From an uncultured Paenibacillaceae bacterium (GTDB taxonomy: Bacteria > Bacillota > Bacilli > Paenibacillales > CALAME01), in NCBI GenBank assembly GCA_937983035.1, contig CALKAN010000302.1:1-5628 (forward strand): a stretch of 5,628 nt of DNA, read 5' to 3'. The translations under genes were made by a program, and so were the position numbers. The notes beneath the pieces were generated by a model that worked only from the letters and a program-made list of their open reading frames with translations, was not told the DNA's origin and made no database searches. This document shows positions 1 to 5,185 of the stretch, in pieces (within the stretch, counting starts at the first letter, position 1; each line of letters opens with the position of its first letter).

Positions 1-304
1 CGATTGGCGTGCGCACCAATTTCAGCGAAATTTCTGGATATTTGTTTTGCACAAGTTCAATGATTAAATTTCCGATGTTTTCATCGGATGCAATCGCCGT
101 GTTTTGGTCTTTAATGATAATTTCCACAGGTTCTCCGGCGTAGCTGTCATTAGGTTCGGTTTCAGGAGCAGGTTGTTGTTCAGGCTGCACTGACGATGAG
201 CCGCCGGGTTGTTCAGTCGATTCAGACGTGCTCCCGCAAGCGGCAAGAATCAGGATAAGTCCAATGGCAACAAGTCGAAACGCCCATTTTAAATTCATTT
301 TCAA
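1..304 (-). CDS. Lipoprotein, probable ABC-transporter solute-binding protein (N-terminal part, cut by window edge)
   Basis: The first 101 codons of a gene that continues beyond the left edge. Reading from a TTG at 304, the protein has a short basic start (MKMNLKWAFR), a hydrophobic stretch at residues 11-20 and a lipobox LAAC, with the acylated Cys at residue 23. A Ser/Gln/Pro/Glu-rich linker follows (about 24-56), typical of membrane-anchored lipoproteins of Gram-positive bacteria. From about residue 57 (EPVEIIIKDQ) a folded domain begins with a beta strand, and later a helix ending NKYPEISLKLV. This 'strand, then helix, then YPEI-type strand' opening is usual for family 1 extracellular solute-binding proteins of sugar ABC transporters. 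The TTG start is preferred over ATG at 298 because AAGGGAG lies 9 bases upstream of TTG but 15 upstream of ATG. Lipoprotein status is clear; the transporter role and any substrate are inference, since only the N-terminus is visible. It diverges from the propeller gene. Confidence 0.8.
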   Translation of the reverse strand, partial: MKMNLKWAFRLVAIGLILILAACGSTSESTEQPGGSSSVQPEQQPAPETEPNDSYAGEPVEIIIKDQNTAIASDENIGNLIIELVQNKYPEISLKLVRTPI

Positions 305-313
305 TGTGCTAGA

Positions 314-320
314 CTCCCTT
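314..320 (-). promoter_or_regulatory. Ribosome binding site of the lipoprotein gene
   Basis: AAGGGAG on the minus strand ends 9 bases before TTG at 304 and 15 bases before ATG at 298. The spacing favours TTG as the start codon. Confidence 0.6.
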
Positions 321-324
321 CATA

Positions 325-570
325 TGTCTTGTCATTTTTCAAGCGACGCATACCGAGCTTTTTATACAAATGACCGAATTGTTGGTGCAATATTTTGCTC
401 AGGTGCCCCATCATCATATGCGTGATGAAGAAATCGAAAAAACGACGAAAGAACATCTGGAGATTGTTGCGCATTTAAGAAAACGCGACAGCAGCGAGGC
501 AAAAAGGGTTCTGAGCAATCATCTTGATTTTTCAAGAAAATACGTCAGCCTCAAGTCTCACATCATTTAA
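325..570 (+). pseudogene. C-terminal remnant of a GntR-family regulator (FCD ligand-binding domain)
   Basis: The open frame from 313 to the TAA at 568-570 reads like the last third of an FCD domain. FQATHTELFIQMTELLV corresponds to the usual 'F...A.A..N..L......L' helix. KEHLEIVAHLRKRD and AKRVLSNHLDFS match the closing 'EH..I..AI..RD...A...M..HL' helices, including both histidines that usually bind metal in this family. A complete regulator needs about 220-240 residues, with an N-terminal winged helix-turn-helix. Here the frame is closed by a TAG at 310-312, and the lipoprotein gene starts at 304 on the other strand, so the DNA-binding half and about half of the FCD domain are absent. An internal ATG at 370 could start a 66-residue peptide, but it has no good Shine-Dalgarno. 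The exact left border of the remnant is uncertain. The propeller gene starts 21 bases after the stop codon, suggesting that the regulator once preceded it in one transcript. Confidence 0.6.
361..390 (-). promoter_or_regulatory. Candidate sigma-A promoter for the lipoprotein gene
   Basis: On the minus strand, a -35 box TTGCAC (390-385) and a -10 box TATAAA (366-361) are separated by 18 bases. This would give a leader of roughly 50 bases before the TTG start. The promoter lies inside the remnant of the GntR-type regulator, which fits that reading frame no longer being under selection. It was found by eye from consensus similarity only. Confidence 0.4.
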
Positions 571-591
571 AAAAAGGAGCAAGCATGACTC

Positions 592-2028
592 ATGCAGAAC
601 GATACGAAGTATTTGTTTTTAGATCAAGGAATTGTTCACGCGCATTTTTGCGAAAATGTGCAAAAAAAGCTGAATCCGGTGCAAAAGGATACGGCTCATA
701 ATCCGCTGTTCAGCGAAGAGTTTTTTGCCGATCCGCCGAAACGGTGGGAAGTCAGGTATGACAACTCGTATCCGAATGTGTTTTATGATGAGTTTGCAGG
801 CATTTACCGTTGTTATTACACGTTGTTTTTGAAAGATGACGAATCTGCGTCGGTGCCGCTGGAGGAAAGGCCGCATAAGCAGTACAAGCCCCGGTCAAGC
901 CGGATCACAGGATTTTGTTACGCTTATTCGGAAGACGGCGTCAATTGGGTGAAGCCGAACTTAGGCCTCGTGGAATTTGAAGGCAGCAAGGACAACAACA
1001 TCATTATGCGGAACGCGCACGGCTCATGCGTGTTTTTAGACCGGGAGGAGACGGATCCGGCGAAACGGTACAAGCTGCTTACGAAAATCGAATTTTCGAA
1101 TCAGAATCATTTCATGGCGGTCGCTTATTCCGCGGACGGGATTCATTTCAGCGATCCGATTCCGTGGCCGAAGTACAATCCGCAAGCGGATACGTACAAC
1201 TATTTCTTCCGCGATCCGGTCAGCAAGAAGTTCGTGCTCATTACGCGCATTTGGAAGCACAATTTGCGCATCGCGGCCAAATCGGAAAGCGAAGATTTTA
1301 TCCATTGGAGCGAGCCGGTGGAAATTTTGCGCGGACAAGGACCGGAATCTCAAGTGTATTCGATGCCGATTTTCCGTTATGAAAACATTTATCTGGGGCT
1401 TCCTTCAATGTACAAGGAAGGGGACCGTTTAGATCCGGATTTCGATACGGTTGACTTGAAACTGGCTTTTTCTACAGACATGAACAATTGGGAGTTTGTC
1501 GCTCCTTCAGAAAATTTCATCGAGCGGGGACCGGGCAAATATCCGGACGGCGCTTTCGATTGCGGCTGCATTTTCGCCAGCGTGCCGATTGAGAAAGACG
1601 GAAAGCTGTATTTTTATTACATGGGCGGCAACGGCCAGCATACGAACTACCGGGAAACGTCGTTTGCCCGCGGGTTCATTGAGAAGGACAAGTTCGCCTA
1701 TTATGCCCAGAAGCGGCCGGAACGGGAATCGGTTTTGCTGACGACGGCGTTTAACTTTTACGGCGACCGTTTGGAACTGCTTGCCGATGTGGAGGAAGGC
1801 GGCGTCATTCGTTACGAAATCGTCAGCCGCGCCACACTGGAACCGGTGGAAGGTTTCAGCAAGGACGATTGCACGCCGATCACGTTCTCCGGCTGGAACG
1901 CGCTGCAGTTTAATGGGAAAAATATTTCAGATGTGGGCAACAACGCCTATTTCCTCCGTTTTACTTTTGAAAAAGCGAAGCTGTACGCATTGAACGGTAC
2001 GCTCTATTTGTTGAAGAACAAGTATTGA
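592..2028 (+). CDS. Five-bladed beta-propeller glycoside hydrolase-like protein (GH32/GH43-type fold)
   Basis: 478 residues, no signal peptide or membrane segment, so presumably cytoplasmic. Blade-like repeats of the form 'a-x-S-x-D-G-x-x-W' recur: FCYAYSEDGVNWVKP (108-122), MAVAYSADGIHFSDP (175-189), AAKSESEDFIHWSEP (228-242) and LKLAFSTDMNNWEF (289-302). An RDP motif sits at 207-209 in FFRDP, the place of the transition-state Asp in GH32-type enzymes. Other acidic candidates are D66/E67 (NVFYDE) and E252 (GPESQVYSMP). Residues about 385-478 look like a C-terminal beta-sandwich (RLELLADVEEGG, EPVEGFSKDDCTPI, YFLRFTFEKAKLYAL), as in uncharacterised GH32-like proteins. The substrate is unknown; catalytic assignments are inference. 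AAAGGAG at 573-579 lies 12 bases upstream of ATG 592. An in-frame TGA at 586-588 rules out an earlier start. Neighbouring lipoprotein and amino-sugar genes suggest a role in glycan use. Confidence 0.8.
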   Translation: MQNDTKYLFLDQGIVHAHFCENVQKKLNPVQKDTAHNPLFSEEFFADPPKRWEVRYDNSYPNVFYDEFAGIYRCYYTLFLKDDESASVPLEERPHKQYKPRSSRITGFCYAYSEDGVNWVKPNLGLVEFEGSKDNNIIMRNAHGSCVFLDREETDPAKRYKLLTKIEFSNQNHFMAVAYSADGIHFSDPIPWPKYNPQADTYNYFFRDPVSKKFVLITRIWKHNLRIAAKSESEDFIHWSEPVEILRGQGPESQVYSMPIFRYENIYLGLPSMYKEGDRLDPDFDTVDLKLAFSTDMNNWEFVAPSENFIERGPGKYPDGAFDCGCIFASVPIEKDGKLYFYYMGGNGQHTNYRETSFARGFIEKDKFAYYAQKRPERESVLLTTAFNFYGDRLELLADVEEGGVIRYEIVSRATLEPVEGFSKDDCTPITFSGWNALQFNGKNISDVGNNAYFLRFTFEKAKLYALNGTLYLLKNKY

Positions 2029-2041
2029 TGGTCTGCCTGCA

Positions 2042-2077
2042 GGTCGGCTGGGAGTTCGTTTGGAGCGCCAGCCGACC
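2042..2077. other. Perfect 10-bp inverted repeat downstream of the propeller gene
   Basis: GGTCGGCTGG (2042-2051) is exactly complementary to CCAGCCGACC (2068-2077), with a 16-base loop. It begins 13 bases after the propeller stop codon, where a terminator would be expected, but it is followed by CGCTGCTTACTG rather than a run of T. It may stabilise the 3' end of the mRNA, act as a Rho-associated or processing hairpin, or be a protein-binding site. I do not call it an intrinsic terminator. Confidence 0.6.
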
Positions 2078-2081
2078 CGCT

Positions 2082-2157
2082 GCTTACTGCTTCAGCTGTT
2101 GCTTGCTGCTTCAGCCGTTTCTTGCTGCTTCAGCCGCTGCTTGCTCGCCCCAGCCAT
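2082..2157. repeat. Four tandem copies of a 19-bp repeat
   Basis: Units at 2082-2100, 2101-2119, 2120-2138 and 2139-2157, with consensus GCTTGCTGCTTCAGCCGTT. Unit 2 differs from unit 1 at two positions and from unit 3 at two; unit 4 is more diverged. The period is not a multiple of three and no frame reads through usefully, so this is non-coding. It lies directly after the 10-bp hairpin. Confidence 0.75.
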
Positions 2158-2400
2158 TGTTTGCTGAATCTCAGTAACTTCCTTCTGGCTCCAAAGCGTT
2201 CCCTGTAATGGGTGGTCAGAAGTTAATGTGGCTGAGGGTTGAGAGCAGGCTGTCTGCTGGTTGTCAGCGCAAGCAGTCGGATCCGTTGCATGCTCCGCAT
2301 GAAGGCAGTCGGAAGATTTTGCAGGCTCGTCGGTTGAGAGCGGTTGGCTTGTCTTGGAACACTAATTGAAGTTTAAGGAATGCAGATCAATTTAAACAGC
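2158..2400. other. Gene-free stretch with scattered short direct repeats
   Basis: No supported gene. Short direct repeats are visible: GGTTGAGAGC at 2237-2246 and 2332-2341, and GCAGTCGGA at 2273-2281 and 2304-2312. Base composition is near that of the flanking genes, unlike the AT-rich DNA that follows from about 2380. It may be eroded former coding sequence, but no protein family can be recognised. Confidence 0.4.
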
Positions 2401-2402
2401 TG

Positions 2403-2435
2403 TTTTGATGAGATTTTGATGGGGATTTGATGTTT
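2403..2435. repeat. Three copies of an 11-bp repeat (TTTTGATG core)
   Basis: TTTTGATG at 2403-2410 and 2414-2421, then ATTTGATG at 2425-2432, spaced exactly 11 bases apart, close to one helical turn. The array lies at the start of the AT-rich part of the intergenic region. No function is known. Confidence 0.5.
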
Positions 2436-2513
2436 GCGTTAGCATAGTTTGGCGATTGTGTTGACTGATGCGAACGATGTTGTGTTTGGACGGCGTTTGC
2501 GAATGATTTCGCG

Positions 2514-2571
2514 TTTGAAGTTTTGTGCAAAAGGATTTTACATTTGAAGTTTTGTGCAAAACTTTTGAACT
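2514..2571. repeat. Two copies of a 29-bp-period repeat containing TTTGAAGTTTTGTGCAAAA
   Basis: The 19-base sequence TTTGAAGTTTTGTGCAAAA occurs identically at 2514-2532 and 2543-2561. Each copy holds the near-palindrome TTTTGTGCAAAA. The second copy runs straight into TTTTGAAC, the first of a series of TTTGAA/TTCAAA motifs to the right. Confidence 0.75.
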
Positions 2572-2667
2572 CAACTTCGATTTATAGGTGATTTTTCTGC
2601 ATTTGTACGCATTTTTGAATTTGGTTTCATAAAATTTAGCTGTCGGTTTCAAAAGATATGAAGTCAG

Positions 2668-2714
2668 GTTCAAAAATTGAGAGAATGACCGACAAAACCC
2701 TGAAATTTTTGAAC
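2668..2714. repeat. 11-bp inverted repeat within a cluster of TTTGAA/TTCAAA motifs
   Basis: GTTCAAAAATT (2668-2678) and AATTTTTGAAC (2704-2714) are perfect reverse complements separated by 25 bases. An additional arm pair, TGTCGGT (2641-2647) and ACCGACA (2688-2694), overlaps it. About ten TTTGAA or TTCAAA hexamers fall between 2514 and 2747, in both orientations, with small hairpins just to the right (for example TTTTGAA, loop CTTCGC, TTCAAAA). The stems are AT-rich and not followed by a T run on the plus strand. This could be an operator array or merely low-complexity AT-rich DNA. Confidence 0.5.
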
Positions 2715-2900
2715 TTCGCTTCAAAATCTTTGAAGAAAAGTTCAAACGAATGATATTTTGACCAATGCTATTAGCTAACAACGACGGTGAAACTTTATTT
2801 TTCAATTGGTGCTGATCCAAAACGGTTGTATGGAAATGGAAAATTGTATAGACTTTATGAAGCAGAATAAAAATGATTATGCATCAATTGTTCAAGTAAA

Positions 2901-3018
2901 ATGTGCATGCAAAAACATGCGTGCAAAAAATGTACATGCAATAACGGCAAGCGCAGAAATGTACATGCAATTATGGCAAGCGCAAAAAATGTATGTGCAA
3001 TAACGGCATGTGCAAAAA
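2901..3018. repeat. Four tandem copies of a 29-30 bp repeat
   Basis: Units lie at 2901-2929, 2930-2958, 2959-2988 and 2989-3018. Each begins ATGTACATGCAA (or a variant) and ends GGCAAGCGCAAAA (or a variant). Units 2 and 3 match at 26 of 29 positions; units 1 and 4 are more diverged. There are no unique spacers between copies, so this is not a CRISPR array. The 29/29/30 period breaks any reading frame, arguing against a coding repeat. GTTCAAG occurs on both sides of the array (2890-2896 and 3020-3026). The array ends about 250 bases before nanE, so it could lie in its leader or upstream control region. Confidence 0.8.
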
Positions 3019-3070
3019 AGTTCAAGCACAACGTTCATAAGCAACGGTATATGGGATGAATCTGCGGCAC

Positions 3071-3164
3071 GATTGTGGTTGCAAACGAACGGAAATTGAA
3101 ACAATGGTTTATTCGTCTGCAGCAATAATAAGATTGCAATTGTAAACGAACCGAAGCTGAGACA
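3071..3164. repeat. Diverged direct repeat, 61-bp period
   Basis: A roughly 33-base segment at 3071-3103 recurs at 3132-3164, sharing GATTG, TTG, AAACGAAC, GAA and TGA in register with about nine substitutions. The remaining bases of the 61-bp period are not clearly alike. Part of the repeat-rich DNA upstream of nanE. Confidence 0.55.
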
Positions 3165-3220
3165 CAGCAACAAATTGCAATGGCGCAAACAGCAGATGAT
3201 TCGTTGCTTTGAATGCAATG

Positions 3221-3240
3221 TTCAGCGAAGTTCAGCGAAA
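3221..3240. repeat. Tandem 10-bp duplication TTCAGCGAAG/A
   Basis: TTCAGCGAAG (3221-3230) is directly followed by TTCAGCGAAA (3231-3240), 30 bases before the nanE start codon and therefore probably within its mRNA leader. It looks like a recent slippage duplication. Confidence 0.55.
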
Positions 3241-3260
3241 AAAATGGATAAGCATGGGTT

Positions 3261-3265
3261 GGAGG
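3261..3265 (+). promoter_or_regulatory. Ribosome binding site that fixes the nanE start
   Basis: GGAGG lies 5 bases before ATG 3271 and 11 bases before ATG 3277, both in frame. It rules out the much longer open frame from 3175, whose extra N-terminal residues read through the repeat-rich leader and do not resemble NanE. Confidence 0.75.
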
Positions 3266-3270
3266 AAAGC

Positions 3271-3969
3271 ATGAGTATGCGCGAAAAAGTGAAAATGATG
3301 GAACGCGGCTTGATTGTGTCGTGTCAAGCATTGGAAGACGAACCGCTGCATGGCGGAGATACGATGGCGAAGATGGCAAAAGCCGCGGTGCAAGCAGGCG
3401 CGACAGCGATTCGGACGAATGGGGAGCACGATATACGCGCGATTAAACAAACGGTGGATGTGCCGGTGATCGGACTGATCAAACGGGATATTCCCGGTTC
3501 AGACGTGTTCATTACTCCGACGTTAACAGAGGTGGAAGCGATTATCGCCGCTGGAGCAGATATCGTGGCGCTCGATGTGACAGATCGGGAAGGGCGGCTG
3601 GATCAAGTCGTGCCGCTGATCGAATACGCACACAGCAAAGGCGCGTTGGTCATGGCCGATGTATCGACTTTTGCAGAAGGAGTGGCGGCGGCTGAGCGCG
3701 GCGCAGATTTTGTTGGGACGACGTTGTCCGGTTATACGCCGTACAGCCCTCAGTTAGAAGGGCCGGACTTTGAACTTGTCGAGCAGCTCAGCAAAGCGCT
3801 CGATGTTCCAGTTATAGCGGAAGGCCGAATTTGGTCGCCGGATGAAGCGGCGAAGGCACTGGAGCTGGGCGCAACGTATGTCGTCGTCGGAAGCGCGATT
3901 ACGCGGCCGCAGCTGATTGCCGCTCGTTACGTCGATGCAGTTAAGCGCGCATTGGCGGAAGAGGAGTAA
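3271..3969 (+). CDS. nanE: N-acetylmannosamine-6-phosphate 2-epimerase NanE
   Basis: Cytoplasmic TIM-barrel enzyme converting ManNAc-6-phosphate to GlcNAc-6-phosphate, a step in the use of sialic acid and ManNAc. The 232-residue length is normal for the family. Family signatures in order: GLIVSCQALEDEPLH (13-27), GATAIRTN (43-50), VPVIGLIKRD (64-73) with K71 matching the catalytic lysine, DIVALDVTDR (97-106), LVMADVST (126-133), FVGTTLSGYT (147-156), VPVIAEGRI (179-187) with E184 matching the catalytic glutamate, and the phosphate-binding ATYVVVGSAITRP (201-213). ATG 3271 is chosen for its Shine-Dalgarno; ATG 3277 is also possible. The kinase gene follows after 26 bases with its own ribosome site, so the two are very likely one operon. 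No convincing promoter is visible in the long repeat-rich region upstream. The enzyme assignment is secure; the pathway is inferred, as nanA, nagA and nagB are not in the window. Confidence 0.95.
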   Translation: MSMREKVKMMERGLIVSCQALEDEPLHGGDTMAKMAKAAVQAGATAIRTNGEHDIRAIKQTVDVPVIGLIKRDIPGSDVFITPTLTEVEAIIAAGADIVALDVTDREGRLDQVVPLIEYAHSKGALVMADVSTFAEGVAAAERGADFVGTTLSGYTPYSPQLEGPDFELVEQLSKALDVPVIAEGRIWSPDEAAKALELGATYVVVGSAITRPQLIAARYVDAVKRALAEEE

Positions 3970-3995
3970 TCGGCAGAGAGGAGGCTTTAGTTCGG

Positions 3996-5036
3996 ATGGA
4001 GAAGGCAAATGCGAAGCGGGAAAATGTAAACGAAGAGCAGAAATATGCCGGCGGAACAGGTGGACATGCCAATGGCGCGCGGGAATATGCGATCGGCGTA
4101 GACGTTGGAGGAACGAAAATCAATGCCGGCTGGATCAGCTCAGACGGGGAAGTTTTGCTGCATCATACGATTCCGACCGCTGCCGGGCAAGGGCGGGTCA
4201 TGGATCGGATTTTACAAGCGATCGAAGCTGTGCATGCAGACAAAGATCAGCTTCCTGAAGGCGCTGTGTTTGCCGGCATCGGAGTTGGAACCGCTGGTCA
4301 GGTCGATGCAGCGACAGGGGCGATTCGATTTGCATCAGATCTGCTCCCGGGATATACCGGCACGAAAGTGAAGCAAGAAATCGAGGAAAAATACGGAGTG
4401 CCGACATTTGTGGATAATGATGTAAATGTGCTGGCATGGACGGAACTGAAGCTTGGCGCAGGCCGCGGAGCGCGGCATCTCATTTGCTTGGCGTTGGGTA
4501 CCGGCGTCGGCGGGGCGATCGTCGTCGATGGGAAGCTGGTGCACGGCACATGGGGCGGTGCGGCAGAGCTTGGCCATCTGTCTGTTGATTTCAATGGATT
4601 GCCGTGTGTATGCGGCGGCATCGGTTGTTTGGAACAATATGCTTCAGGCACGGGCATCGCCAAACGGATGCAAATGAAGCTGGATGCTGCGAGGGAAGCG
4701 GGACAGCATCATCCGGCGTCAGCTGACAGCGGTCAGGTGGATGCGAAGCAGGTCGTGACCCTTTGGCAGGCAGGCGATGCGCTGGCGACAGAAGTGATGG
4801 ATGAGACGTTCGCTGCGCTTGGGGCAGCCATAGCAAGCTTGGCGCATGTGTTCAACCCTGAAGTCATCGTGATCGGCGGCGGCGTGGCTGAAGCAGGGGA
4901 GCCGATCTTCACCCGTATTCGCGAAGAGGCAAACAAGCGCGGCATGAGATCGTTTATGGAAGATTTGCGCATTGTGCCGGCGTATCAAGGCAATTGGAGC
5001 GGAATGATCGGCGCTGCGCTGCAAGTATGGGCGTAA
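3996..5036 (+). CDS. ROK-family sugar kinase, probable N-acetylmannosamine kinase
   Basis: 346 residues, ASKHA-fold ROK kinase that phosphorylates a hexose or N-acetylhexosamine with ATP in the cytoplasm. Motifs: phosphate-binding GVDVGGTKI (34-42), GIGVGTAGQVD (94-104), FVDNDVNVLAWTE (138-150) with D142 as expected catalytic base, LGTGVGGAIVVDGKLVHG (167-184), sugar-contacting ELGH (191-194), and an intact zinc site of H194 and the CxCGxxGC cysteines C204, C206, C211. The second adenine-nucleotide motif is VIVIGGGVAEAG (290-301). The first 30 residues are a hydrophilic extension before the ROK fold; no alternative ATG, GTG or TTG in frame exists there, and GAGGAGG at 3978-3984 sits 11 bases before ATG 3996. 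Pairing with nanE favours ManNAc kinase (NanK), but glucokinase or GlcNAc kinase cannot be excluded from sequence. A strong terminator follows. Confidence 0.88.
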   Translation: MEKANAKRENVNEEQKYAGGTGGHANGAREYAIGVDVGGTKINAGWISSDGEVLLHHTIPTAAGQGRVMDRILQAIEAVHADKDQLPEGAVFAGIGVGTAGQVDAATGAIRFASDLLPGYTGTKVKQEIEEKYGVPTFVDNDVNVLAWTELKLGAGRGARHLICLALGTGVGGAIVVDGKLVHGTWGGAAELGHLSVDFNGLPCVCGGIGCLEQYASGTGIAKRMQMKLDAAREAGQHHPASADSGQVDAKQVVTLWQAGDALATEVMDETFAALGAAIASLAHVFNPEVIVIGGGVAEAGEPIFTRIREEANKRGMRSFMEDLRIVPAYQGNWSGMIGAALQVWA

Positions 5037-5040
5037 GTTT

Positions 5041-5083
5041 AAGACAGCAGTCTTTCAACACATGAGAGATGCTGTCTTTTTTT
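5041..5083 (+). terminator. Rho-independent terminator of the nanE-kinase operon
   Basis: AAGACAGCA (5041-5049) pairs perfectly with TGCTGTCTT (5070-5078). An inner stem TCTTTC (5051-5056) with GAGAGA (5064-5069), including one G-T pair, extends the hairpin past a bulged G at 5050 to a 7-base loop. Seven T's follow at 5077-5083. It begins 4 bases after the kinase stop codon. Confidence 0.92.
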
Positions 5084-5169
5084 GTTTGAAATAAGCGGCA
5101 TCGAAACATGTTTTTATCTCCACTCTGAGCAAAAGATGGGATACTGTCAAAAAGAGGAATGAAAATTTT

Positions 5170-5176
5170 GGAGGGG
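5170..5176 (+). promoter_or_regulatory. Ribosome binding site that fixes the VOC gene start
   Basis: GGAGGGG ends 9 bases before ATG 5186. The earlier in-frame ATG at 5159 has only a purine run touching it (AAAGAGGA) and would add nine residues not seen in the fold, so 5186 is preferred. Confidence 0.7.
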
Positions 5177-5185
5177 AAGCAGAAA

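Noticed and set aside
2042..2077. Intrinsic terminator for the propeller gene
   Set aside because: The stem is perfect but no T run follows it.
2730..2759. Promoter TTGAAG - 18 bases - TATTTT with a TG extension
   Set aside because: Each hexamer matches only 4 of 6 consensus positions and the DNA is AT-rich, so such a match is expected by chance. It also lies over 500 bases before nanE.
2392..2820. 142-codon open frame on the minus strand
   Set aside because: It is rich in Lys, Ser, Asn and Gln, lacks domain-like hydrophobic patterning, spans the TTTGAA and 29-bp-period repeats, and has no clear Shine-Dalgarno. Best explained as a chance frame in AT-rich repeat DNA.
2806..3003. 65-codon open frame covering the 29-30 bp array
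   Set aside because: The repeat period is not a multiple of three, so the repeat does not give a repeated peptide, and there is no ribosome site before its ATG.
2901..3018. CRISPR array
   Set aside because: The units are head-to-tail without unique spacers, are diverged from each other, and no cas gene is present.
3132..3160. CcpA-type catabolite operator near TGTAAACGAACC
   Set aside because: The right half does not match the needed CGNTNWCA pattern, and no full site was found near any start.
3175..3270. NanE starting at ATG 3175
   Set aside because: The 32 extra residues come from repeat-rich leader DNA, do not resemble NanE N-termini, and the strong GGAGG lies before ATG 3271.
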